The notes under the pieces were generated by a model that was given only the letters and a program-made list of their open reading frames with translations, was not told the origin of the DNA and did no database searches. Of a DNA stretch of 38,965 nt, positions 16,153-25,789 are shown piece by piece (within the stretch, counting starts at the first letter, position 1; each line of letters opens with the position of its first letter). The stretch comes from Oscillospiraceae bacterium (lineage in GTDB: Bacteria; Bacillota; Clostridia; Oscillospirales; Oscillospiraceae). Both the position numbers and the translations under genes were made by a program. The stretch is from assembly GCA_009781515.1 (NCBI GenBank), contig WQXY01000021.1:1-38965 (forward strand). Reading direction: 5' to 3'.

Positions 16153-16971
16153 ATGATGCTATGTTTCCTTTTTGCAGCACTTATAGTTGCTCTTGATCAG
16201 TTTTTCAAGCACTGGGTTTTGCGGACCTTAGAAATCGGCGAAACAGGCCCCGAGCTTATCCCCGGTATTCTTGGTCTGACACGTTGGGAAAATGACGGAG
16301 CTATGCTTAATATTCTCTCCGGTCAGCAGTGGCTGCTTGCCGGAATTGCTTTCGTTGCTGCGATTGCTTTGATTATGATACTTTTGCGGTACAATGAAGG
16401 CTTTTGGGGCACTCTCGGCCTTTCCGCAGTTCTTGGCGGTACTGTCGGGAATTTGATAGACCGCATAGTAAACGAGGGTCGGGTTGTTGATATGTTCAGA
16501 ACCTTAGAGTTTCGTTTTCCCATATTTAATATCGCCGATATTTTTATAACTCTCGGATTTCTTACATTTCTTGTTCATTTTATCATTTTAACCGTAAAAA
16601 CAGGAAAACAAGAACTTCCTGCTCCCGCTCCGCGTGTTGCCGAAGATGAGCCAAATTATGACGGCTTTAACGATATCGAAGCCATTGTTGCAGCAACGTC
16701 CGAAACAGAAGTTGCACAACCCGTCACAGCAAACCCCGCGACCACTCCTGTCGCTCCCTGCGCGCCTGTAGCCCCTGTCGCGCAGGTTGCTCCGCTCACA
16801 GAAGATTACAGCTCACTGCTTGATGATATTGATGTTAGCACAGATACAACGCCCGACATTTCTTACACTATGGAGTCTCTTGAGGCTGAGCTTGGGGACT
16901 CTCTCGAGGACTACAACCTTGACGACATACTGCGTGAGTACGGCATTGAAGACGACGACCTTAACGTGTAG
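16153..16971 (+). CDS. lspA: Lipoprotein signal peptidase LspA with a long acidic C-terminal tail
   Basis: This membrane aspartyl protease removes signal peptides from lipoproteins such as those predicted at 4687 and 31775. Four transmembrane segments fill residues about 1-150. The catalytic aspartates are D103 (GNLIDRI) and D129 (FNIADIFI), and the substrate-site motif is ENDGA (46-50). At 272 residues it is about 110 longer than usual. The extra part (about 155-272) is Pro/Ala-rich, then acidic (SLLDDIDVS, LDDILREYGIEDDD) and is predicted to be cytosolic. GAGGTGAG precedes two tandem ATGs. Its last 26 bases overlap the pseudouridine synthase gene. Confidence 0.93.
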   Translation: MMLCFLFAALIVALDQFFKHWVLRTLEIGETGPELIPGILGLTRWENDGAMLNILSGQQWLLAGIAFVAAIALIMILLRYNEGFWGTLGLSAVLGGTVGNLIDRIVNEGRVVDMFRTLEFRFPIFNIADIFITLGFLTFLVHFIILTVKTGKQELPAPAPRVAEDEPNYDGFNDIEAIVAATSETEVAQPVTANPATTPVAPCAPVAPVAQVAPLTEDYSSLLDDIDVSTDTTPDISYTMESLEAELGDSLEDYNLDDILREYGIEDDDLNV

Positions 16972-17869
16972 TTGCGACAACGTTCGCCTTGATGTTTATC
17001 TTTCCGAAAACCTCGACGGTTTAACAAGAACTGCCGCACAAAAGCTGCTTGATGCAGGTCGTGTCACGCTAAAAGATATGCCTGTGCGCAAAAATCATAA
17101 AACCACCACAGACGAAATTTATACAATCACACAAGACGAGCCAAATGTTTGCGATGTTATCGCACAGGACATTCGGCTCGAAGTTGTTTATGAAGATACA
17201 GATTTAATTGTAGTTAATAAACCCCAAGGACTTGTTGTACACCCCGCTCCCGGGCACTGCGACGGAACTCTTGTAAATGCGCTGCTTTATCACTGCGGCG
17301 ACAGTCTTTCGGGCATTGGGGGTGTCATACGACCGGGGATAGTACACCGCATTGACAAAGATACATCTGGGCTTATAATCGCCGCAAAAAACGACAAGGC
17401 ACATCTGTCGCTTGCTTCACAGCTTTCCGCAAGAACACTTGTCAGGCAGTACGAGGCAGTTGTTGTTGGTGTGATAAAAGATGATATCGGAACAATCGAC
17501 GCACCTATCGGCCGCCACCCCAAAAACAGAAAAAAACAGGCTGTTTTATCAAATCAAAATGCGGGTCGCCCTGCCGTTACACATTTTGAAGTAATCGCAC
17601 GGTATAACGGATATACACATGTTCACCTCTTTCTTGAAACAGGGCGGACGCACCAAATCCGAGTTCACTTGGCACACCTTGGTTTCCCCGTTCTCGGCGA
17701 TAGCGTATACGGACGAAAAAATTCCGATTTCAAAGTTGACGGGCAGTGCCTGCACGCCCGCAAATTAATATTCATACACCCCTCGTCAGGCGAGCAGATA
17801 ACTCTCAGCGCCGATTTGCCTGATTATTTTACAAAAGTTCTTGAAAAATTAGAGAAAAAGGCTCAGTAA
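16946..17869 (+). CDS. RluD-family pseudouridine synthase (YlyB-like)
   Basis: The protein has an N-terminal S4 RNA-binding domain (VRLDVYLSENLDGLTRTAAQKLLDAGRV) and the RluA-type catalytic domain with HRIDKDTSG, the catalytic aspartate being D137 from this start. GRTHQIRVHLAHLGFPVLGD is the other family signature. It converts uridine to pseudouridine in 23S rRNA or tRNA. Adjacency to lspA is the lspA-ylyB order of Bacillus. The start is uncertain: TTG 16946 (26 bases inside lspA) gives 307 residues, close to YlyB, while GTG 16934 is an alternative. Neither has a strong ribosome site, so re-initiation after lspA is likely. Confidence 0.9.
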   Translation: MKTTTLTCSCDNVRLDVYLSENLDGLTRTAAQKLLDAGRVTLKDMPVRKNHKTTTDEIYTITQDEPNVCDVIAQDIRLEVVYEDTDLIVVNKPQGLVVHPAPGHCDGTLVNALLYHCGDSLSGIGGVIRPGIVHRIDKDTSGLIIAAKNDKAHLSLASQLSARTLVRQYEAVVVGVIKDDIGTIDAPIGRHPKNRKKQAVLSNQNAGRPAVTHFEVIARYNGYTHVHLFLETGRTHQIRVHLAHLGFPVLGDSVYGRKNSDFKVDGQCLHARKLIFIHPSSGEQITLSADLPDYFTKVLEKLEKKAQ

Positions 17870-17873
17870 CCTT

Positions 17874-18392
17874 ATGAAAACACATGAAGACTATATGTTA
17901 GACGCTCTCTGTCTTGCAAAAGAAGCAGGCGATGATTTGGAGGCTCCTGTCGGCTGTGTCATCGTTAATGCAAGCGGTGATATTATCGGGCGTGGCCGCA
18001 ACCGCCGCGAAAAGCAAAAATCCGCAACCGCACATGCAGAGATTGAAGCGATAGAAAACGCGTGCAAGGCGCTTGATGACTGGCGTCTTTCGGGCTGCTC
18101 CTTATACGTCACCCTCGAGCCTTGCCCAATGTGCGCGGGTGCAATTATTATGTCGCGAATTGACAAAGTTTTTTACGGTGCACGCGATGAAATAACAGGT
18201 TCATGCGGCAGTGTTATTAATTTATTTATGGAAGAATACGGTCAAAAAACGAAAGTAACGGGCGGCATTTTAGAGGCCGAGAGCGCCCTCTTATTATCAG
18301 TGTTCTTTGAAAATTTGCGAAGCAAAGAACAGCTAAACCCGACGTCATTGCGAGGAGCAACGCGACGTGGCAATCCAGAGGAATTATTATGA
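17874..18392 (+). CDS. tadA: tRNA-specific adenosine deaminase TadA
   Basis: TadA deaminates A34 of tRNA-Arg(ACG) to inosine. The zinc site is H54-A-E56 (AHAEIEAI) and PCPMC with C84 and C87. Residues 1-150 cover the whole family domain. The natural C terminus would be near FFENLRSKEQ (about 144-153). The remaining 19 residues (LNPTSLRGATRRGNPEELL) are the translation of an interspersed repeat at 18343-18380, so the gene end has been replaced by repeat sequence. The TGA overlaps the ogg start (ATGA). Confidence 0.94.
   Translation: MKTHEDYMLDALCLAKEAGDDLEAPVGCVIVNASGDIIGRGRNRREKQKSATAHAEIEAIENACKALDDWRLSGCSLYVTLEPCPMCAGAIIMSRIDKVFYGARDEITGSCGSVINLFMEEYGQKTKVTGGILEAESALLLSVFFENLRSKEQLNPTSLRGATRRGNPEELL
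18343..18380 (+). repeat. CATTGCGAGG-type repeat inside the end of tadA
   Basis: It runs CGTCATTGCGAGGAGC to GACGTGGCAATCCAGAG and matches 202-242 apart from the central few bases. It supplies the last codons of tadA and lies immediately before the AGAGGA ribosome site of the next gene. An 8-bp hairpin (GTTCTTTG 18302-18309 with CAAAGAAC 18323-18330) lies just upstream. Confidence 0.8.
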
Positions 18393-19219
18393 TATATCAC
18401 AAACATAACAACGAAATAGAACTCCGGGGTGTCACGGACTTTGACCTTGCCAAAACATTCGAGTGCGGTCAGTGCTTCCGTTGGAACGCTGACGAAAACG
18501 GCGCTTACATCGGCATTGCACTTGGTCGTGTCGTTCGTCTGCGAAAAAGCAACGGCAGTGTGTTTCTCGCCTGCTCCGCAGATGATTTTGAAAATATTTG
18601 GCAAAAATATTTTGACCTTGACCGTGATTATGCAAAAATAAGAGAGTTTTTGTGTGTTGATGATTTTATGAAAAAAGCAACTGCATTTGGCGAGGGTATT
18701 CGAATTTTGCGGCAGGATAAATGGGAAGCTCTCAGTTCTTTTGTAATTTCACAAAATAATAATATCCCGCGAATAAGGAAAATTATTGATGTTCTCTGCC
18801 GCAACTATGGTGAAAAGATATATTTCGAAGAAAAAGAGTACTATACATACCCTCCGGCATCAAAAATTGCTTTACTTAATGAAAAAAAACTTGCTCCCCT
18901 GCGCTGCGGCTACAGGGCCGGGTATCTTTTAGATGCTGCTCGAAAAGTCGCTGACGGCTCTGTCGACCTTGAAGCAATTTCAAAGCTAACACCGGAAGAA
19001 GCAAAAGCTGCTCTTTTGAAGCTGCATGGTGTTGGCTACAAGGTCGCTGACTGTATGCTTCTTTTTGGGCTTCATATGCTTGATGCATTTCCGCGTGATG
19101 TTTGGATAAGACGCGCGCTCTCTGGAAATTATGAAAGTGACTTCGACCCCGGTGTATTTTCACCATACGCAGGCATCGCCCAGCAGTACATGTTTCATTA
19201 TATGAGAAACAGGCAATAA
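18389..19219 (+). CDS. ogg: OGG1-type 8-oxoguanine DNA glycosylase/lyase
   Basis: This 276-residue helix-hairpin-helix glycosylase excises 8-oxoguanine. The N-terminal domain includes FECGQCFRWNAD, typical of the OGG1 group. The hairpin motif LLKLHGVGYKVADCMLLFGL carries the nucleophile lysine K218, and FPRDVW supplies the catalytic aspartate D237. The 19-residue gap is the same as between K249 and D268 of human OGG1. SQNNNIPRIRKII is the conserved segment before it. The ATG overlaps the tadA stop, with AGAGGA upstream. Firmicutes vary in whether they carry OGG1-type or MutM enzymes; here OGG1-type is clear. Confidence 0.92.
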   Translation: MIYHKHNNEIELRGVTDFDLAKTFECGQCFRWNADENGAYIGIALGRVVRLRKSNGSVFLACSADDFENIWQKYFDLDRDYAKIREFLCVDDFMKKATAFGEGIRILRQDKWEALSSFVISQNNNIPRIRKIIDVLCRNYGEKIYFEEKEYYTYPPASKIALLNEKKLAPLRCGYRAGYLLDAARKVADGSVDLEAISKLTPEEAKAALLKLHGVGYKVADCMLLFGLHMLDAFPRDVWIRRALSGNYESDFDPGVFSPYAGIAQQYMFHYMRNRQ

Positions 19220-19224
19220 AAAGC

Positions 19225-19253
19225 TTGCATTTGGTTATTCATAGTGGTATTAT
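19225..19253 (+). promoter_or_regulatory. rpsT promoter
   Basis: The promoter has -35 TTGCAT (19225-19230), a 17-base spacer and -10 TATTAT (19248-19253). It lies between the ogg stop and rpsT, giving a leader of about 45 bases with AGGAGG at 19285-19290. Confidence 0.65.
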
Positions 19254-19303
19254 GTCCCTTGCACTCTATTTTTACCATATCTTTAGGAGGTATCGGGAAC
19301 ACC

Positions 19304-19570
19304 ATGGCTAACATAAAATCATCTGCAAAAAGAGCTCTGCTTATAGAGAAATCTGCCGCAAAGAATAAGGCAGCAAAGTCACTTATGAAAACCAACATCA
19401 AAAAGTTTGACGCTGCAGTAGCAGACGGCGACCAAAAGAACGCCGAAGCTGCTTACAAAACAGCTGTAAAAACAGTTGACAGAGCAGCAACAAAAAACCT
19501 TATTCATAAGAATAAAGCAGCGCGCAGAAAAAGCTCAATGACAACTAAGCTTAATGCAATGAACGGCTAA
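19304..19570 (+). CDS. rpsT: 30S ribosomal protein S20
   Basis: This 88-residue basic protein begins MANIKSSAKRALLIEKSAAKN, the standard S20 opening, and is rich in Ala and Lys throughout (NKAARRKSSMTTKLNAMNG end). It binds 16S rRNA early in 30S assembly. The ATG at 19304 is chosen because it gives the conserved start; AGGAGG lies 13 bases upstream, a rather long spacing. The reading frame is open further upstream but without family support. Its place directly before dnaA is unusual. Confidence 0.96.
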   Translation: MANIKSSAKRALLIEKSAAKNKAAKSLMKTNIKKFDAAVADGDQKNAEAAYKTAVKTVDRAATKNLIHKNKAARRKSSMTTKLNAMNG

Positions 19571-19612
19571 GCTTCATTAGCCCGAAAAACAGACCGCAAT
19601 ATAACGTATTTA

Positions 19613-19660
19613 CAGGCGTTTCTCAGCTTATTTATGGTGAGGGGCGTCTGTTGTATTTAG
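19613..19660 (+). terminator. Hairpin after rpsT, possible terminator
   Basis: CAGGCGTTTCTCA (19613-19625) can pair over 13 bp, with several G-U pairs, to TGAGGGGCGTCTG (19638-19650), followed by TTGTATTT. The sequence AACAGAC near 19590 could instead pair with GTCTGTT at the 3' arm, giving an alternative fold. It probably ends the rpsT message before the dnaA promoter. Confidence 0.5.
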
Positions 19661-19684
19661 TATATGCTTTTAATGCGTTTTTGC

Positions 19685-19713
19685 TTGCTTTTTGGGTGTA
19701 AAATTGGTAGAAT
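19685..19713 (+). promoter_or_regulatory. dnaA promoter
   Basis: The promoter has -35 TTGCTT (19685-19690), a 17-base spacer and -10 TAGAAT (19708-19713), with an AAAGG ribosome site about 13 bases before the dnaA ATG. No perfect DnaA box overlaps it, so autoregulation cannot be read from this stretch. Confidence 0.5.
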
Positions 19714-19754
19714 AAAAAGGTACATATCAATGAGCGAAAGGTCCGTATTTTTTT

Positions 19755-21083
19755 ATGAATTCTGCCACTGATATATGGGAAAAGATCCTTGGTCTTTTGC
19801 GTAAGGATTTAACAGAAGTTGCAATATCAACATGGTTTGATGAATGTAGTGCTGTTGAGCTCTCGGGCAACCGTTTGTTTATCCATACCCCGTCGGCATA
19901 CAACAAAAAAGTCATTGAAGAGCGCTTTCTCGGCACTATAAAAGGTGCTCTCGGCGAGCTGTTCTCTACCAATGATTTTGACGTCGTCGTTCTTGATGAT
20001 GACGGGCTTAAAGCAATGACCGAAGCAACAGAAGTTCCCGATTATCTCGGCATTGATGAATACACTTTCGAGCATTTTGTCGTTGGCAGCTCAAACAAAT
20101 TTGCACATGCCGCCGCACTTGCCGTTTCAGACGGCAGTCAAAAACAAAAATACAACCCTCTTTTTATATACGGAGAGTCCGGTCTTGGCAAAACTCACCT
20201 GCTCTACGCCATTCGCCATGCAGTTGAACAAAAATTCCCGCACTACAATGTTGTTTACGTTAAAGGTGACGATTTTACCAACGACCTTATAACCGCCATA
20301 CAACAAGGTAAAAACGTCGAGTTTCGTGACAAATACAGAGGTGCTGACTTTTTCTTAATGGACGATATTCAATTTATCGCCGGTAAGGAAAGTACCCAAG
20401 AGGAATATTTCAACACCTTTAACACCCTCTTTGAGCTTGGCAAGCAAATAGTATTAACCTCAGACAGACCCCCTAAGGACATGTTTTTGTTGGAAGACAG
20501 GCTCAGAACACGCTTCGAGTCCGGTCTTTTGGCAGATATTCAGCCTCCTGACGATGCTCTGCGTATTGCAATCATTAAAAACAAGGCAGAGCAGCTTGGT
20601 GTTGTTTTGCCCGAAGACGTCATTAACTATATTTCCGAAAGCTTGGGCTCAAATGTCCGTCAGCTCGAAGGTGCAGTTAAGATGATAATCGCATATCGCG
20701 ATATTATGGACGATGACATCACAATTGACACAGTAAAATCAATCCTCAAAGAAAGATTTGTCGGAGGAAAAGGTGACTTTATACCCACCACAGACACAAT
20801 CATTGAAGAAACCGCAAAGCATTATCAGCAAAAACCCGAAGATGTCAAAGGGCAAAGCAGGGTTGCCGACACCGCATATGCACGACAAATTGCAATGTAT
20901 CTTATCCGAAAGCTTACAAATCTATCATTAAAAGACATCGGCATCATTTTCGACGGGCGCGACCACTCCACGGTCCTTACATCTGTCCGTAAAATTGACA
21001 AAAAAATCAGAGAAGACAGTAATGTTTCAAATATTATCAGAGATATTACATCAAAGATAAATTCTCGAACTTCAAATATTTAA
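19755..21083 (+). CDS. dnaA: Chromosomal replication initiator DnaA
   Basis: The 442 residues carry all four DnaA domains. Domain I (about 1-75, IWEKILGLLRKDLTEVAISTWF) recruits helicase partners, and a short domain II linker follows. The AAA+ domain III has Walker A GESGLGKT at 140-147 and Walker B FFLMDDIQF. The C-terminal helix-turn-helix includes DGRDHSTVLTSVRKI, which reads DnaA boxes. The protein opens oriC in its ATP form. The likely target lies directly downstream, at 21084-21320. The short domain II explains the modest length. Confidence 0.98.
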   Translation: MNSATDIWEKILGLLRKDLTEVAISTWFDECSAVELSGNRLFIHTPSAYNKKVIEERFLGTIKGALGELFSTNDFDVVVLDDDGLKAMTEATEVPDYLGIDEYTFEHFVVGSSNKFAHAAALAVSDGSQKQKYNPLFIYGESGLGKTHLLYAIRHAVEQKFPHYNVVYVKGDDFTNDLITAIQQGKNVEFRDKYRGADFFLMDDIQFIAGKESTQEEYFNTFNTLFELGKQIVLTSDRPPKDMFLLEDRLRTRFESGLLADIQPPDDALRIAIIKNKAEQLGVVLPEDVINYISESLGSNVRQLEGAVKMIIAYRDIMDDDITIDTVKSILKERFVGGKGDFIPTTDTIIEETAKHYQQKPEDVKGQSRVADTAYARQIAMYLIRKLTNLSLKDIGIIFDGRDHSTVLTSVRKIDKKIREDSNVSNIIRDITSKINSRTSNI

Positions 21084-21166
21084 GTTATTAACATCTTCAT
21101 GTTAACTTTTGTTAAGTAATGTGTAAATCTGCGAAAAATTATCCCCCACATAAATCTGTGTAAAAA

Positions 21167-21175
21167 TTATCCACA
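21167..21175 (+). promoter_or_regulatory. Perfect DnaA box
   Basis: The sequence is TTATCCACA, the consensus DnaA-binding 9-mer. A reverse near-match (TGTGTAAAA) ends one base before it. Confidence 0.85.
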
Positions 21176-21237
21176 CCCCTATCCCAATCAAAAATATACC
21201 ACCCACAAACATTCTTGTGCTTTTCCACATTTTTTTA

Positions 21238-21258
21238 TACTACTACTATTACGACTAT
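21238..21258 (+). promoter_or_regulatory. DnaA-trio-like unwinding element
   Basis: The triplets TAC-TAC-TAC-TAT-TAC-GAC-TAT run in register, beginning eight bases after the DnaA-box-like TTTTCCACA. The complementary strand gives the GAT/AAT trios that DnaA filaments bind on single-stranded DNA in Bacillus subtilis. Confidence 0.7.
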
Positions 21259-21320
21259 AATATTAATATTTATATCTTTATATAAAATACATAAATGTAT
21301 TAAACGAAAGGATTTTATTT

Positions 21321-22439
21321 ATGAAATTCACATGCGAGAAGCTTATTTTACAAAATGCTATTATGACATCGTCGAGAGCTACGGTGGCAAAAAGCCCTAT
21401 ACCGTTGCTTGAGGGATTACTTTTGGAAGCATCGGAAGACAGTATCAGCATAAAAGGATATGACCTTAAAACAGGTATTGTTACAAATGTTCCTGCAGAG
21501 GTTGAAAAAAAAGGCGGAATAGTCTTAAATGCACGTTTATTTTGTGAAATAATAAGAAAAATGCCGGGACAATACATAACAATCTCGGTAAATTCCGGAT
21601 ATGTTGCATCTATAAGCAGTGAAATGAGCGAATTTGAAATAATAGGCTTCCCTACATCAGACTATCCCGAGCTTCCTATAGTAGACGAGCAGGATAAAAT
21701 CGAAATTGGACAGACCATTCTCAAAAAAATGATTTCTCAAACAAATTTTGCCGTCAGTGATAACGAGTCTCGCCCCATTCATACAGGAGCACTTTTTGAA
21801 ACAGGCGACGGAGAGCTTACGATTGTGGCTGTTGACGGATACAGACTTGCACTTCGCCGTGAGCCAATGGACAACAAAAACACATCAGAACTCAGCTTTG
21901 TTGTTCCGGGAGCAGCACTTACGGAAGTTGAACGCATTTTGTCAGAGGGTGAAGATGTAGTCACACTCACTCTCGGTTCAAAGCATATAATTTTTAAGAT
22001 TGAAGATACTATTCTAATATCCCGCAGACTTGAGGGTGAGTTCTTAAATTACAAAAACTCTGTTCCGGCACAGGCAAAATACAGAATAAAAGTAGAAAAA
22101 GACGAATTCATATCAGCTGTTGAGCGTGTGTCGCTCATCATCAGCGATAAAATGAAAAGCCCTGTAAAATGTATATTTGAAGATGGTTTAATAAAGCTCT
22201 ACTCTGCCTCAGCTCTCGGAAAAGCAAGTGACGAATGCGCTGTTAGCGGAGACGGTGAGGGTCTTGAAATCGGCTTTAACGACAAATACCTCATTGAAGC
22301 ACTAAAAGCAGCTCCTGCAGATGACATAACCATTGAGCTAAATTCGGGAGTTACACCTTGTGTTATTTCGCCTGCAGATGAAACAAACAGCTTTTTGTAT
22401 ATGATACTTCCTGTCAGACTAAAGGCTGAGGGAATGTAA
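21321..22439 (+). CDS. dnaN: DNA polymerase III sliding clamp (beta subunit)
   Basis: This 372-residue clamp starts MKFTCEKLILQNAI with AAAGGA upstream. Family marks include SPIPLLEGLLLEA, RPIHTGALFE, VAVDGYRLALRRE, and the end LYMILPVRLK, close to the usual MPVRL partner-binding pocket motif. The dimeric ring tethers polymerase and other enzymes to DNA. It is the first gene of the rightward replication operon dnaN-recF-remB-gyrB-gyrA. Confidence 0.97.
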   Translation: MKFTCEKLILQNAIMTSSRATVAKSPIPLLEGLLLEASEDSISIKGYDLKTGIVTNVPAEVEKKGGIVLNARLFCEIIRKMPGQYITISVNSGYVASISSEMSEFEIIGFPTSDYPELPIVDEQDKIEIGQTILKKMISQTNFAVSDNESRPIHTGALFETGDGELTIVAVDGYRLALRREPMDNKNTSELSFVVPGAALTEVERILSEGEDVVTLTLGSKHIIFKIEDTILISRRLEGEFLNYKNSVPAQAKYRIKVEKDEFISAVERVSLIISDKMKSPVKCIFEDGLIKLYSASALGKASDECAVSGDGEGLEIGFNDKYLIEALKAAPADDITIELNSGVTPCVISPADETNSFLYMILPVRLKAEGM

Positions 22440-22446
22440 ATTAATA

Positions 22447-23550
22447 ATGACAGTTAAAAGGTTGAGCCTCGACGGTTTTCGCAACTACAACACGGAAGAA
22501 GTGCATTTTTGTGACGGCATCAATGTAATAAACGGTCGTAATGCACAAGGAAAAACAAATCTTATTGAAGCAATCTATTACCTTGCAACGGGGAAGTCTT
22601 TTCGCGGGGCAAGTGATAAGGAACTGATATCTTTTAATCGCGAAAATGCGTGTATTCGGGCAGATATCAAATCAAGCGAGCGTGAGCAAACGCTTGAAGC
22701 CCGCTTTTTTTGTGGGCGGCGACGGGAAATCTATGCAAATGAAGTAAAGCTGAAAAAGACCGCCGAGCTTGCCGGACGGCTTACCGCAGTGCTTTTTTAC
22801 CCTGACGACTTAGCGATAATTAAAGAGGGAGCCTCGGTCAGAAGAAAGCTGATGGATAACTCATTATCACAGCTGCGTCCCGGATATCTTGCGGCTTTCA
22901 CAGAATTTGGAAAGCTTTACGACCATAAAACGCGAATACTTCGAGACCACTACGAGAAGCCGCAGCTGCTTGAGCTGCTTGATGATTTTAACATACGTCT
23001 CGCCGAGCACAGCGCACAGCTCATCTACTACAGAGCGGCATTTGCAAAAAAGCTCTCAGCAAGAGCCTCAATAATTCATAAAGAATTTTCAAACGGGCAA
23101 GAGGAACTTGTTATCAGATATAAAACAGTCGGCGGTATGGATGCTGCAGACAAAACGCCGCAGGAACTGTTGCCGTCACTCTTAGAGCATCAAAAAAACC
23201 ACTACAACGCAGAGCTTCGTTCAGGTTTATGCCTGTCGGGAGCACATAAAGACGACTTGGAAATTGAAATAAACGGCAATGCAGCAAGAAAATACGCATC
23301 GCAAGGGCAAACACGGACTGCTGCGGTTTCAATAAAGCTTGCGGAAAGAGATATCTTTTTTGATGACAGGGGAGAATATCCCGTTCTACTGCTCGATGAT
23401 GTGCTCTCCGAGCTTGATACAAAAAGACAGGAATTTATCTTGGGAAGAATAAAGCAGGGTCAGGTTTTTGTAACCTGCTGTGATGATGCAATAACCGGAG
23501 CATTAAGCGGAGGTAAGGCTCTGCGGATAGAAAACGGAGAATTGAGCTAA
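22447..23550 (+). CDS. recF: DNA replication and repair protein RecF
   Basis: This 367-residue SMC-like ATPase has Walker A GRNAQGKT at 30-37, the LSGAHKDD segment, the signature-type ASQGQTR and Walker B PVLLLDDVLSELD. RecF guides loading of RecA at gaps with RecO and RecR. It begins seven bases after dnaN. The small yaaA (S4-domain) gene that lies between dnaN and recF in Bacillus is missing. Confidence 0.96.
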   Translation: MTVKRLSLDGFRNYNTEEVHFCDGINVINGRNAQGKTNLIEAIYYLATGKSFRGASDKELISFNRENACIRADIKSSEREQTLEARFFCGRRREIYANEVKLKKTAELAGRLTAVLFYPDDLAIIKEGASVRRKLMDNSLSQLRPGYLAAFTEFGKLYDHKTRILRDHYEKPQLLELLDDFNIRLAEHSAQLIYYRAAFAKKLSARASIIHKEFSNGQEELVIRYKTVGGMDAADKTPQELLPSLLEHQKNHYNAELRSGLCLSGAHKDDLEIEINGNAARKYASQGQTRTAAVSIKLAERDIFFDDRGEYPVLLLDDVLSELDTKRQEFILGRIKQGQVFVTCCDDAITGALSGGKALRIENGELS

Positions 23551-23551
23551 A

Positions 23552-25776
<2,225 letters not shown>

Positions 25777-25789
25777 GGAATGAAATATT

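Larger units (their letters stand above)
21084..21320 (+). other. oriC: Candidate chromosomal origin oriC (dnaA-dnaN gap)
   Basis: This 237-base gene-free stretch holds a perfect DnaA box (21167-21175) and looser ones at 21120-21128 and 21157-21165 (reverse, TGTGTAAA core) and 21221-21229 (TTTTCCACA). A DnaA-trio-like run at 21238-21258 is followed by a very AT-rich tract to about 21300 suited to strand opening. The boxes, then trios, then AT tract are in the order known for Bacillus-type origin unwinding sites. Origin activity itself is inferred. Confidence 0.85.

Noticed and set aside
16787-16945. Longer pseudouridine synthase reading frame starting inside lspA
   Set aside because: The added residues overlap the lspA tail in another frame and have no S4-domain similarity; later TTG or GTG starts give the family length.
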